A DNA stretch of 64,000 nucleotides. Origin: Verrucomicrobiales bacterium. GTDB lineage: Bacteria; Verrucomicrobiota; Verrucomicrobiia; Verrucomicrobiales; V1-33. The stretch lies in NCBI GenBank assembly GCA_018003315.1, contig JAGNEJ010000008.1, forward strand, positions 41,803-105,802. Reading direction: 5' to 3'. The position numbers and the translations under genes are program-made. Numbering within the stretch: the first letter of the stretch is position 1; every line of letters begins with the position of its first letter. A model generated the notes under the pieces. The model saw nothing but the letters and a program-made list of their open reading frames with translations. It did not search any database and was not told where the DNA came from. Shown in pieces: positions 1-9,007 of the stretch.

Positions 1-548
1 TTGAGCGTGGCGAACACGTTGTGCCCGGTGCTGGCGGCGGTTTCGAAATGCCGGCGGCGCGGCGACCCGTTGTTGAGCAGGTATTCCAGATAAGGCACCG
101 GCGCGACATGCTCCAGGTCCCGCTTGTTGTACTGGAACACCAGCGGCAACTGCTCGATGGCCACGCCGTTGTCGGCGAGGTTTTTTTGCAGCGACTGCCA
201 GGCGCTGACATTGTCCTCCATTCGGTCGAGCAGCGAATCCGCCACAAAGACAATGCCATCCACCCCCTTGAGCACTAACTGCCGGGTGGCATTGTAACAG
301 ACCTGCCCCGGCACGGTGTAAAGCATGAAGCGGGTGGCATAGCCGTTGATGACCACCGTGTGGATCGGCAGAAAATCAAAAAACAGCGTGCGGTCGGTCG
401 AAGTCGCCAGCGACACCAGATCTCCCCGCTGCGAGCGGTCAATCCGCCCGTGAATGTAGTTCAGGTTGGTGGTCTTGCCGCCCATGGGGGTGCCGCAATA
501 GACGATCTTGAAGGCAACCTCCCTGGTTTCATGATTGACGACGGCCAT
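1..548 (-). CDS. mglA: MglA-family small Ras-like GTPase, 3' end beyond the window
   Basis: Cytoplasmic GTPase of the bacterial MglA family, which sets cell polarity and in gliding bacteria directs motility machinery. The 182 visible residues include the P-loop GTPMGGKTT (about residues 19-27), the TLFFDF segment typical of MglA, the YTVPGQ switch-II region and the base-recognition motif YNKRD. The start at 548 is the first Met, and no in-frame ATG lies between it and the preceding gene's stop. The stop codon lies outside the window, so only a short C-terminal piece is missing. It follows a long roadblock-domain gene by 43 bp on the same strand; MglA proteins usually pair with a roadblock-type GTPase-activating partner (MglB), so the two probably work together. 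The family assignment is firm. The cellular role (motility, polarity or secretion) cannot be read from the sequence. Confidence 0.93.
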   Translation of the reverse strand, partial: MAVVNHETREVAFKIVYCGTPMGGKTTNLNYIHGRIDRSQRGDLVSLATSTDRTLFFDFLPIHTVVINGYATRFMLYTVPGQVCYNATRQLVLKGVDGIVFVADSLLDRMEDNVSAWQSLQKNLADNGVAIEQLPLVFQYNKRDLEHVAPVPYLEYLLNNGSPRRRHFETAASTGHNVFATL

Positions 549-591
549 GGCGCTTGCGGATGTGTGGGTGGAACGGATGATGGAAAAAGGA

Positions 592-2991
592 TCAGCCCGG
601 CTGGCCGCCCAGCTCGCGGGTGACGAGGATGAGTTTTTCGCGGACTCCGGGGCGGAAGCCCGGCTCGGAATGCAGCACGGCCAGACACACGCCCGGTTCG
701 AGGAAAAACGAGCGGATCGATTTGTCAGCACGCAGGGTGAAGGTTCCCTGGTCGGCCATGCCCAGTGATTCCGCGAGGCCTTTGAGGTAACGGTAGCTTT
801 GCGGAGCCGCGGCGGAAAACCCCCGCACTTCCTCGCATTCCTCCGGGCCGCTGCTCTGGGCCATGCCCGCTGCCGTGATGATGACACAGGCGCAAATGCC
901 TGGAAATCGGGCGGAACGATCCGCAATTTCCTGCGGAGTCAGGACCCGCTCCGTGTCGAAGATGGCCCGCGTGGCGATGTGCCGGACATCCGCCTGGCAG
1001 CCAAATGTCAGGGCTTCCCCTCTCGGTTTTGCCGGGGGCGCTTCGGTTGCGGATGGAGTCGCTGCCGGGCGCGGGACTGCCGGTGGTGCCTGCGGCGGAG
1101 CCATGGGCTGGCCTGACCGGAAATCGCCAGGCGGGGCCGTCGAAAGGGTCTCCGCACGCTGGGGAACGCCAAGGTCCGCGTTGTCGGAAAAAGGTGTCAG
1201 CGGGTCCTGCCGTTGCTCCGCTGGTTGGGAAATGACAGCATTTGCAAGCGGAGCCGATTCTTCCGGCCGCGGCACCTGGGTTGCATCCTCAATGGCCACC
1301 GCTGAGAACGGCGTGGCAATGCCCGCAGTGGTCAGGCTTTCCGCCGAAGCGGTGGACGCGGGTGGAGCCTGAGACAACAGCGCAGGCGGCAGGAGCGGAA
1401 GGATTTCGGACAACGGAACCACCACTGCCAAACCTTGGCGGGCCTTGGAAAATGCCCCGCGATACTCGCGCATCACCCCCTGCTGAAGCAACGCCACCGG
1501 CACGGCGATTTTTCCTGACGCCAGTTGGGACACAACCGTCTGCACCGGCAACTTCACTTCCACGGAAGGGGGCACATTTGCCGGGTTGAATCCCAAATCC
1601 CGCCCCGAAGCATTGCGCAGGACTGCCGCCAGACTCAGCGTCAGCATTTCCGGCTCCTGGCTTGCAACGGGCTGGACCGGGTGCTCCGGAGCAGCGGGCA
1701 GGTTCTGCGTGCTGGCCGGACTCTCCGGCTGGGCGCGTGGGGGTTCCGCACCCGCAGTGGGCATTCCAGGCACCGGGGGGTCCGTACGGCGCACCACCGG
1801 CACGGAGACGGGCCGGTCCATCGGCTGGAGCGGCTGCAACACGTCCCCCGCGGGCACCGGATGGGATGCCGCAGATCCCGTTCCGACGGTGTGCTGTTGG
1901 GAAACAAAATCCGGGCGGCCATCTCCGCCTGGAGTGGCAGGGGCCTTCGGCCCTTCGGCGTTGGCGGTGTGTGGGGTAATGACCTGGAAGGGGGAAGGCG
2001 TTCCCGGAGTGGGAATTCCCGGAGTTGTCACAAACGGAGAAACCGCACCGGGCACGGGAACGGCTGGTGGACGTGGTGCCGACGCCGTTCCAACAGCAGC
2101 AAAAACAGGCTGGGGGGCCGGCTCCGCCTGGTGGGGATTTGCGGGAGCGGAGGTTTTAGGATGCGCCGACAAGCCCGCCGGGCCAGCCATCTGGAATGGC
2201 GATCCAGCTCCCGTGGCAGGAGGCGCTGGCAGGAAAGTGCTTGCGCCTCCCAATGCTGCAGGTCTTTCCGCTTCCATTGGGGGAAATGGTGACACCACCT
2301 CCTGCGGCCGGGCTTGAGGCATTGCTGCAGTGTCAGGAAATCCCAGCGGGGCATTTCCTGCATGGCCTCCCTGCGCCCCGGAGAGGGCCGTCATTGGTGC
2401 CACCGCAAAGGGGGATTCCACCACCCGCGGTGCCGGGCGGGAAGATTCCCGGCCAGGTGGCCAGGGATGCATTTCGTTGGCAGGACCACCGCTTCCGGCC
2501 ATTCCAAAGGGGCTCGGAAAGGGGGGGGGGTGAGCGCTCCCATCCAGCAGCCGCCGCACCTTCTGGTAGGGCAGCACCACGTCCACGTCCTCGTGCTCCC
2601 TGACCTGACGCACAAACACCTCCGGACACAGTTGAAAAACCTGACTGAGTCGCAACGAGGGCCGCCCCTGCTGGAAGGTCCGGCGCAGGTCCTCCATCGG
2701 CAAGGCCAGCACCTGATCCCCGAACACCCGTCCGGGTGCCACGAATTGCGGAGGAATCAAAATGCTCATTTCCCGAACCGAAAAACCTTCTCCCCCGGCG
2801 GTTTGGAACGGTGACGTAGAATTCATGGGCGATGGATGTGGGCGGTTGGGTTGGGGCTCAGCCGCGCGCTCCCTTGCTTCCGCCCCGTGAAACGCCAGGA
2901 CCAGCCCGGTGGTGTTGACTTCCCGTTCCTTCCCGGCATCGTTGCCATCGGAACCACCGCGCCGGAACAGCGTCCGTAACGAAAAGGCCAT
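592..2991 (-). CDS. Very long proline-rich protein with C-terminal roadblock/LC7 (MglB-like) domain
   Basis: A 799-residue protein with three kinds of region. Residues about 75-155 and 450-540 look like two copies of one small domain, each with an 'LALP' or 'VKLP' strand and a 'VVLP' or 'VVVPLSEIL' stretch. Between them lies some 300 residues of Pro/Ala/Gly-rich, probably disordered linker with repeated SPF motifs. Residues about 665-795 resemble a roadblock/LC7 domain, the fold of MglB, the usual GTPase-activating partner of MglA. The gene sits directly upstream of mglA on the same strand, which supports that pairing. MglB proteins are normally about 150 residues, so this architecture is unusual. 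The start at 2991 is the first Met; Met56 (2826) and Met75 are alternatives. A ten-base C tract on the coding strand (2521-2530) encodes a proline run and could be slippage-prone. The roadblock call is moderate; the repeated domain is unnamed. Confidence 0.8.
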   Translation of the reverse strand: MAFSLRTLFRRGGSDGNDAGKEREVNTTGLVLAFHGAEARERAAEPQPNRPHPSPMNSTSPFQTAGGEGFSVREMSILIPPQFVAPGRVFGDQVLALPMEDLRRTFQQGRPSLRLSQVFQLCPEVFVRQVREHEDVDVVLPYQKVRRLLDGSAHPPPFPSPFGMAGSGGPANEMHPWPPGRESSRPAPRVVESPFAVAPMTALSGAQGGHAGNAPLGFPDTAAMPQARPQEVVSPFPPMEAERPAALGGASTFLPAPPATGAGSPFQMAGPAGLSAHPKTSAPANPHQAEPAPQPVFAAVGTASAPRPPAVPVPGAVSPFVTTPGIPTPGTPSPFQVITPHTANAEGPKAPATPGGDGRPDFVSQQHTVGTGSAASHPVPAGDVLQPLQPMDRPVSVPVVRRTDPPVPGMPTAGAEPPRAQPESPASTQNLPAAPEHPVQPVASQEPEMLTLSLAAVLRNASGRDLGFNPANVPPSVEVKLPVQTVVSQLASGKIAVPVALLQQGVMREYRGAFSKARQGLAVVVPLSEILPLLPPALLSQAPPASTASAESLTTAGIATPFSAVAIEDATQVPRPEESAPLANAVISQPAEQRQDPLTPFSDNADLGVPQRAETLSTAPPGDFRSGQPMAPPQAPPAVPRPAATPSATEAPPAKPRGEALTFGCQADVRHIATRAIFDTERVLTPQEIADRSARFPGICACVIITAAGMAQSSGPEECEEVRGFSAAAPQSYRYLKGLAESLGMADQGTFTLRADKSIRSFFLEPGVCLAVLHSEPGFRPGVREKLILVTRELGGQPG
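2521..2530 (-). repeat. Ten-base homopolymer (G10 on +, C10 on coding strand) inside the roadblock gene
   Basis: Ten consecutive G residues on the plus strand, read as His-Pro-Pro-Pro in the minus-strand gene. Long homopolymers in coding sequence slip during replication. Loss or gain of one base here would truncate the protein after about 155 residues and remove the roadblock domain. It could be a contingency locus, or simply a proline run using CCC codons. Confidence 0.6.
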
Positions 2992-3334
2992 GCAAATAAG
3001 TTGGGTTGAGCCGCGACCAGTCGAGTTCGGTCAGCAGATTTTCTTGGAAATAATAAACTTTAGCCTAATTGTCAACATTTACAGGCATTTCCGCAGCTAA
3101 AAATTCTGCATTTCTTAAATTTATTTTTGTAGTTAATGCGATTGATTGAATTCAGTATTTTAATCGTGGAAATTATATGAACCACCGTGCTGCGCAGCCA
3201 AACCTGAATCGACATTGCGACGCAGTGCGGACGAAGCCGTAAACCGGTGGGGCGGTGACGAACCGACTTTCACGCAAAAGCAAACCGGGCGATCAAAATT
3301 CCGTGAAACCGCGGAAGTCCGGCTACATTGGGCA
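2992..3334. promoter_or_regulatory. AT-rich divergent intergenic region (343 bp) with candidate promoters
   Basis: No gene is seen here. About 3030-3180 is markedly AT-rich against an otherwise GC-rich window, as expected for promoter DNA between the minus-strand roadblock/mglA pair and the plus-strand PQQ-propeller gene. On the minus strand there is a perfect TTGACA at 3070-3075, followed 14 bp later by TATTAT (3050-3055). That spacing is shorter than the usual 17 bp, so the -10 assignment is uncertain. The plus strand has AT-rich words around 3146-3178 but no clear -35/-10 pair. Confidence 0.45.
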
Positions 3335-4900
3335 ATGACTGATCCGTCCCCTGAGCAATCCGCCCGCCCGCCCTGCCGGACGAATCTGCTGATCGGCCTG
3401 GTTGTCGTCTGCGCGGGTGCCCTGGGGGTGGTGCGCGGACGAAGCTGGACGTCGGTGCAGCAAGGAAACATGGCTTTCATGATCACGCTGGCCATTTCCT
3501 GCGGATTGGTGTTGCTGTGGTTTTTGCTGTTTTCCGGGCTGTCCTGGAGGGTGCGCCGATTGGTTTGTGCGGTGCTGGCAGTGGCAGCGTTGCTGGGGCT
3601 GGCATTGTTCAAATACGATGGTGTGTCCGGCGATCTCATTCCAAAATTCCGCTGGCGCTGGGGGAACACCGGTCCGCCGCCGCTGCAGGTGACCGCGGCG
3701 GATGGTGCGCAGGTGGTGCCCGCCCCTCCTGGCGCGGCGGATTTCCCGCAGTTTCTGGGACCGCATCGGAATTGTCGGCTGGACGAGCCCGATCTGGAGA
3801 CGGATTGGAAGACGCATCCCCCGCAGGAACTGTGGCGGCTGCCGGTGGGCAAAGCGTGGACGGGTTTTGCGGTGTCCGCGGGCATGGCGATCACCCAGGA
3901 GCAGCGCGAGGATCAGGAACTGGTGGTCTGTTATCAACTGGACAGCGGCAAGATTCTCTGGTCCCATGCCGATGCCACCCGACACGAGGATCCGCTGGGC
4001 GGCGTGGGGCCGCGGGCCAATCCCCTGGTCGCCGACGGACGCGTCTTCACCCAGGGGGCCACCGGCATCCTGAACTGTCTGGACCTGGCCACCGGGCGGG
4101 TTGTCTGGTCGAAGGACATCCTGACGGGAAATGGCGCAAAGCGTCCGGAATACGGGGTCAGCGCCTCGCCGCTGCTGGTGGGGGAAATGGTCGTGGTGAT
4201 GCCGGGAAACCGCAGCGGAGCCACCCTGGCCGCCTATCATCGGGACAATGGCACCCGTCTCTGGATTGGCGGAACCCAGTCGGCCAGCTACAGTTCGCCC
4301 GTGGTGGCAGCCATTGGTGGCGTTGAGCAGGTTTTGCACCTCGGGAGGGATGCGCTGGTAAGTTATGAGCCGACGAATGGCAAGGTGTTGTGGGAATTCC
4401 CCGCCTGGCCGCAGAACCAGCAGCCGAACATTGCCGTTCCGGTGACGCTATCCGGTGATCGGGTGCTCATTTCCAGCGGTTACGGGCGGGGCAGCCGCCT
4501 GGCGGAAATCAAGCGGGAAGGCACCGCCTGGACCGCCCAGGAAGGATGGAGCACCAACCGGATGAAGGCGAAATTCACCAACCTCGCCGAAAGCGGCGGG
4601 CTGGTTTACGGACTGGATGACGGCGTTCTGGCGTGTCTGGACCCGGCGGACGGGCAGTTGAAATGGCGCGGTGAAAAATACGGGCACGGCCAGGTGCTGT
4701 TTGTGAAATCGCGCCTGCTGATCATGGCCGAAGACGGCAGCGTGGTGCAGGCGGAGGTGAACGGCACCGGAATGAAAGAACTGGGACGCTTCCAGGCCTT
4801 GAACGAGAAAACCTGGAACCCGCCGGCGCTGGCCGGAAATTATCTCGTGGTCCGCAACGACCAGGAAGCCGTTTGTTACCGGCTGCCGGTGCGGACCTGA
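3335..4900 (+). CDS. Membrane-anchored PQQ-type beta-propeller (BamB-like) protein
   Basis: A 521-residue protein with three N-terminal hydrophobic segments (roughly residues 19-36, 46-70 and 77-97), then a large domain with repeated propeller-blade motifs: GKILWSH, GRVVWSKD, GTRLWIGG, GKVLWEFP and GQLKWRGE. These are the tryptophan-docking motifs of PQQ-like beta-propellers (Pfam PQQ_2). Such proteins may be scaffolds or PQQ-dependent enzymes. No catalytic site or cytochrome motif is visible, so a structural or binding role is likelier. Start 3335 is preferred over an in-frame ATG 120 bp upstream because the upstream 40 residues are charged and unlike a membrane-protein N-terminus. Its last 25 bp overlap, tail to tail, the end of the minus-strand glycoside hydrolase gene. 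Confidence 0.85.
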   Translation: MTDPSPEQSARPPCRTNLLIGLVVVCAGALGVVRGRSWTSVQQGNMAFMITLAISCGLVLLWFLLFSGLSWRVRRLVCAVLAVAALLGLALFKYDGVSGDLIPKFRWRWGNTGPPPLQVTAADGAQVVPAPPGAADFPQFLGPHRNCRLDEPDLETDWKTHPPQELWRLPVGKAWTGFAVSAGMAITQEQREDQELVVCYQLDSGKILWSHADATRHEDPLGGVGPRANPLVADGRVFTQGATGILNCLDLATGRVVWSKDILTGNGAKRPEYGVSASPLLVGEMVVVMPGNRSGATLAAYHRDNGTRLWIGGTQSASYSSPVVAAIGGVEQVLHLGRDALVSYEPTNGKVLWEFPAWPQNQQPNIAVPVTLSGDRVLISSGYGRGSRLAEIKREGTAWTAQEGWSTNRMKAKFTNLAESGGLVYGLDDGVLACLDPADGQLKWRGEKYGHGQVLFVKSRLLIMAEDGSVVQAEVNGTGMKELGRFQALNEKTWNPPALAGNYLVVRNDQEAVCYRLPVRT

Positions 4901-6990
4901 TACATCTTGCCGCCCACCGCCCGGCTGGCTTCCACGAGTTCCGGATAGGGCGTGTCCGCCACGTCGATGAATCCGATCTGGTAGTTCTCCTCGTCATAGA
5001 CGCGCCCGGTCGTGGGTTCGTCCATCCACTGGAACCAGTGGGTGCCGACAAACTGCGGGTGCTGCAGCGCGCCCTGCAGATAATTCCGATAGGCCTCGGC
5101 GCGGGCGGCCTGGCTGGCCACCGGCACCAGCCCGGTGTGAAACAGCCCGCGGTCCAGCGCTCCGAAATGGAATTCCCCAATGAGCAGCGGCTTGTCCTGG
5201 CTGGGGTTTTTGAAGGCGGCAATGCTGCGCTGGTAAATGTTATAGCTGATGACATCGCAATGCTTGCCCGCCGCCAGGTCCGCCAGCGGATTGGCCCAGG
5301 CAAAACGGCAGCCGAGGTAGAGCTGATGGGGTGCCACGGAGTGGATGGCCTCGCGCACGGTGCGGAAGTAGGTTTCCGCGGTCTTTGCATAAAAAGCCGT
5401 CAGGTCGGCCCGGGCGCGGTGGACATCGGGCGTTTCCCGGCTGCTGCGCAGCGCCTCCCAGGAGGCATGGTTCGCGCCCCAGGCGGCATTGAGTTTGGCA
5501 ATTTCCTGGTATTTGGCTTTGAGGTCGGAAAGGAAGGCAAGCTTGGCGGGCTGATCCTCCGGTGACTTGAGCGCACCGAGTGCCAGCGAAGTGTCGTCAC
5601 CCCAGGACATTTCGTTGTCGGAAAAGTAGCCGATGCACCAGGGGTCGCCCGCAGAGCCGCCCATTTTCCCCTGCATCGCCCGCTGCAAACGAACGGAGAA
5701 ACCGGGGTCGAAGACATCGGGAAACTTGCCCCAGTAGCCCTCGCTGCCCTCAATCATCCGCGCGCCGTAGGAGCCCACGTGGTCGGTGTAGGGGGTGCGC
5801 CGCAGCCCGAACACCTCGTGGGATGACCAGTTTGCAATGGTATTGAGCCCCCAACTGCGCAGGCGCTGGTGGATCACCCCGGCATAGGCCGATTTCCAGT
5901 CGGGACCGTATTTGCGTTTGAGATTGGTTGCGCCGAACGAGAAGGTCTTCGGAGAACGCCCGGCATAATGCCCTTTCAAGGCAGTGCTGCGGCCGAGGAA
6001 CTCCACAAACTCAGGCTGGTCGCCCGGAAAATCTTCAAACCAGCCGCCGCGTTCCTCCACCGGCGTGTAGTCCACCGCCCTCACGCAATCGATGCCGTGG
6101 GAAAAAAACAAACGGCCATCCGGATCGACCAGCCACCATTTGCCCAGGTGTTTTCCGGTCCGGAAAAAGCCCGTGGCCGCCAGTTGCGGCCCGCCCGCCC
6201 AGCCGCCAAACTTGTCCCAATCCGCCGGGCCGGGCTGGGCCGCCAGTTCCTTGGCTTCCGCTTCCCGCCGCAGCTTGAGTTCGTCCAGTGAGTGGACTTT
6301 GCCGGGCCAGTCCTTGTGCTTGTATTGGCCGAAGGTGTCGATGAACGGCAAATAGGGATCGGCATCGGTCACCCACGCGGTGGGGGGAAGGTAACTGCCG
6401 GAAGCCCGGATTGGATCCAGCTCAAACTGGCTGATTTCCTTGGGTTCGTGGACGAAGAGAACGATCTGCGTGATGTTGGTGGCATCCACGGTGCCCGTGC
6501 CGCCGGCGGTGACGGGATAGCCCCGCAGGCCGAAGAGTTTCCCGCCCAGCTTGTCTTCGCTGGTGCGCCGCAGCCGGACGTGGAGAACGTCGCTTTCGCC
6601 GGGGTTGAGCGTCAACGTGCCGTTGACGCAGTTTTTAGTGCCGTTGGCTCCGGGATTGTCCACGCGGCAGTTCAGGGTCTTGCGGAGTTTCCCCACATTT
6701 TTCACCCGCACCTGCACTTCGTCAAAGCCTGACAAATCCCACCGCCCGTCCGGTGCGGGCAGGGTGATGCCCGGCCAGCGCTCCTTGGTGCCGGTGGTCA
6801 GGCGCAGTTTTCTGCCAGTGCCAACGCCCACCAGGGAGATCTCCGCATCGGTCTTGACGATCTTCCCGAGGTCGGCATCCGTTTCGCAACGGAACAGCGT
6901 TTGATCCGCCCCGGTGGCCGCCCCGCCCAGCAGCAGTCCGGCAAACGCACTTGTCAGGATCCACCGGGAAAAATCGTTCAAAAAGTTCAT
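4876..6990 (-). CDS. Secreted GH50-like beta-agarase / GH42-like glycoside hydrolase
   Basis: A 704-residue exported glycoside hydrolase. An N-terminal signal peptide (about residues 1-27, ending near GAATGA) is followed by a beta-rich domain (about 30-190) resembling the carbohydrate-binding-like domain in front of GH50 agarases, then a TIM-barrel catalytic domain. Likely catalytic glutamates are E460 in [11 protein letters not shown] (acid/base) and E606 in LLIGEFHFG (nucleophile), the pattern of clan GH-A enzymes. The expected substrate is agarose or a related beta-galactan, but GH50-like enzymes vary and the family call rests on overall pattern. The start at 6990 gives a clean signal peptide; a longer in-frame reading to 7167 adds 59 residues unlike one. 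Divergent from sdhB, so the roughly 170 bp between them should hold both promoters. No other polysaccharide genes adjoin it. Confidence 0.75.
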   Translation of the reverse strand: MNFLNDFSRWILTSAFAGLLLGGAATGADQTLFRCETDADLGKIVKTDAEISLVGVGTGRKLRLTTGTKERWPGITLPAPDGRWDLSGFDEVQVRVKNVGKLRKTLNCRVDNPGANGTKNCVNGTLTLNPGESDVLHVRLRRTSEDKLGGKLFGLRGYPVTAGGTGTVDATNITQIVLFVHEPKEISQFELDPIRASGSYLPPTAWVTDADPYLPFIDTFGQYKHKDWPGKVHSLDELKLRREAEAKELAAQPGPADWDKFGGWAGGPQLAATGFFRTGKHLGKWWLVDPDGRLFFSHGIDCVRAVDYTPVEERGGWFEDFPGDQPEFVEFLGRSTALKGHYAGRSPKTFSFGATNLKRKYGPDWKSAYAGVIHQRLRSWGLNTIANWSSHEVFGLRRTPYTDHVGSYGARMIEGSEGYWGKFPDVFDPGFSVRLQRAMQGKMGGSAGDPWCIGYFSDNEMSWGDDTSLALGALKSPEDQPAKLAFLSDLKAKYQEIAKLNAAWGANHASWEALRSSRETPDVHRARADLTAFYAKTAETYFRTVREAIHSVAPHQLYLGCRFAWANPLADLAAGKHCDVISYNIYQRSIAAFKNPSQDKPLLIGEFHFGALDRGLFHTGLVPVASQAARAEAYRNYLQGALQHPQFVGTHWFQWMDEPTTGRVYDEENYQIGFIDVADTPYPELVEASRAVGGKMYQVRTGSR

Positions 6991-7160
6991 GCGGGCGGAG
7001 CTTAGGGACGGCTCCATTTGCGTCAAGTCCGCGACCCCGCAGCGGGCCGGTGGCCAGCCTGGCCAGCGCCCTTCCGACCGGACTCCGGGAATGGGGGAAA
7101 AATCGCCGCCTCTGGCGGTTGAAACCCATCGCGATGCAGTTAAGTAGTTGCCGACATCCC

Positions 7161-7934
7161 ATGGCAACCGAAACCTGCAAACTCAATCTTTCCCTCCGCG
7201 TGTGGCGGCAGGAGGGGCCGGACAAAGCCGGTCGCTTTGAAACCTACCAGGCCAAGGGCATTCCGGACAGCGCCTCCTTCCTCGAAATGCTCGACATCGT
7301 GAACGAGGATCTGATCGAATCCGGCGGCGATCCCATCGCCTTTGACCATGATTGCCGGGAAGGCATCTGCGGGATGTGCAGCATGGTCATCAATGGCATG
7401 CCGCACGGTCCGAAAGGCGGGGTCACCACCTGCCAGTTGCACATGCGCAGCTTCCGGGATGGAGACACCATCTGGATCGAGCCATTTCGCGGACGCGCCT
7501 TTCCAGTCATCCGCGACCTGGCAACCGACCGCAGTGCCTTCGACCGCATCATGCAGGCCGGGGGGTATGTGAGCGTCCGCACCGGATCCGCCCCGGAGGC
7601 CAATGCGGCCCCGGTGTCGAAACCGGATGCCGACGACGCCTTCAACGCCGCGTCCTGCATCGGCTGCGGCGCCTGTGTGGCCGCCTGCAAAAACAGCAGC
7701 GCCATGCTCTTCGTGGGGGCCAAGGTGACGCACCTCAACGGCCTGCCGCAGGGCAAACCGGAGGCGGACCGCCGCACGCTGGCCATGGTGCGGCAGATGG
7801 ACGAGGAGGGTTTTGGCAACTGCACCAACCAGTACGAGTGCTCCGCGGTATGCCCCAAATCCATCAGCGAGGACGTCATTCGCCAGCTCAACCGCCACTA
7901 CCGCAACGCGGTCATTCACGAACTGCTCCGCTGA
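7161..7934 (+). CDS. sdhB: Succinate dehydrogenase/fumarate reductase iron-sulfur subunit
   Basis: A 257-residue electron-transfer subunit of complex II, carrying electrons from the flavoprotein (SdhA) to the membrane anchor. The N-terminal ferredoxin domain has the [2Fe-2S] cysteines in [10 protein letters not shown] plus a later TTCQLH. The C-terminal domain has [12 protein letters not shown] for the [4Fe-4S] cluster and [15 protein letters not shown], contributing to the remaining clusters. The layout resembles the non-classical (Bacillus/Bacteroidetes) type. ATG at 7161 fits the family length. No sdhA or sdhC lies beside it: upstream is the divergent glycoside hydrolase and downstream is accD. 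Complex II genes usually form an sdhCAB operon, so this is either a split operon or a paralogue. Confidence 0.93.
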   Translation: MATETCKLNLSLRVWRQEGPDKAGRFETYQAKGIPDSASFLEMLDIVNEDLIESGGDPIAFDHDCREGICGMCSMVINGMPHGPKGGVTTCQLHMRSFRDGDTIWIEPFRGRAFPVIRDLATDRSAFDRIMQAGGYVSVRTGSAPEANAAPVSKPDADDAFNAASCIGCGACVAACKNSSAMLFVGAKVTHLNGLPQGKPEADRRTLAMVRQMDEEGFGNCTNQYECSAVCPKSISEDVIRQLNRHYRNAVIHELLR

Positions 7935-7992
7935 TTTCGCCCCATCCGCCCCGCAGCTTGCGCATTTTCACCGCTGATCCATAGTTTCCCGC

Positions 7993-8916
7993 GTGAGCAG
8001 CAGACGACGCAAACCCACCTTGGACCTTCCGGAATTCACCGATGACGGCAGCGGATTCTTCCGCAAGCCGACCATGGACAATTTCAGCGAGAAGAAGAAG
8101 AACATCCCGGAAGGACTCTGGCACAAGTGCCCCGGCTGCGCCGCCACCATCCACGAACTTGACCTCCAGGAAAACGTCCGGGTGTGTCCGAAGTGCAACC
8201 ACCACTTCACCCTGAGTTCGCAGGAACGCATCGCCAACCTGGCCGATGAAGGCAGCTTCCAATGCATGGATGAGGCATTGGCCTCGGTGAATGCCCTGGG
8301 CTTCAAAGCCTACACGGAAAAAGTCGCCGAATACCGCCGCCGCACCGGACTGAGCGAAGCGGTGGTCACCGGGCGGGCGACGATTCACCGGCATCCCGTC
8401 ACGCTGGGCATCATGGATTTTCGGTTTCTGGGCGCCAGCATGGGCAGCGTCGTCGGGGAAAAACTGACCCGCGCGGTGGAAGCCGCCACCGAGGAAGGCC
8501 GCGGGGCCATCATCATTTCCTCATCCGGAGGAGCCCGGATGCACGAAGGCATCCTCAGCCTCATGCAGATGGCCAAAACCAGCGGAGCCCTCGCCCGGCA
8601 TCACCGCGCCTGCCTGCCCTTCATTTCCATCCTCACCCACCCCACCACGGGCGGAGTCACCGCCAGCTTCGCCACCCTGGGCGACATCATCCTCGCCGAA
8701 CCCAAATGCATGATCGGCTTCGCCGGTCCGCGCGTCGTCAAGGAAACCACCCACCAGGACCTGCCTCCCGGATTCCAGACCGCGGAATTCATGCTCGAAC
8801 ACGGACTGGTGGACCAGATCGTCCATCGCAAACAACTGCGCGACACCCTGGGACGCTTTCTTTCCTATCTGATGCCCCCGGCGGCTTCCGCTTCTGCCGC
8901 CTCCACCGCCGAGTGA
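7993..8916 (+). CDS. accD: Acetyl-CoA carboxylase carboxyltransferase subunit beta
   Basis: A 307-residue beta subunit of the acetyl-CoA carboxylase carboxyltransferase, which with AccA transfers CO2 from carboxybiotin to acetyl-CoA to make malonyl-CoA for fatty acid synthesis. The N-terminal zinc ribbon is intact: KCPGC and, about 15 residues later, VCPKC (residues about 45-68). The crotonase-like transferase core follows, with SSGGARMHEG and PTTGGVTASFA as characteristic segments. Translation appears to begin at GTG 7993; no ATG is suitably placed. It follows sdhB by 58 bp on the same strand and precedes fructose-bisphosphate aldolase, so partial co-transcription is possible. accA is not in the window. 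Confidence 0.94.
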   Translation: MSSRRRKPTLDLPEFTDDGSGFFRKPTMDNFSEKKKNIPEGLWHKCPGCAATIHELDLQENVRVCPKCNHHFTLSSQERIANLADEGSFQCMDEALASVNALGFKAYTEKVAEYRRRTGLSEAVVTGRATIHRHPVTLGIMDFRFLGASMGSVVGEKLTRAVEAATEEGRGAIIISSSGGARMHEGILSLMQMAKTSGALARHHRACLPFISILTHPTTGGVTASFATLGDIILAEPKCMIGFAGPRVVKETTHQDLPPGFQTAEFMLEHGLVDQIVHRKQLRDTLGRFLSYLMPPAASASAASTAE

Positions 8917-9007
8917 TTCCGGCGCAGGGTTGACATTGCCGCGGATTATGGCAGTTGCCCTGCCTCCGTTTCGTTTTCGCACCCCAATTTCTCCTACCAC
9001 ACACGCC

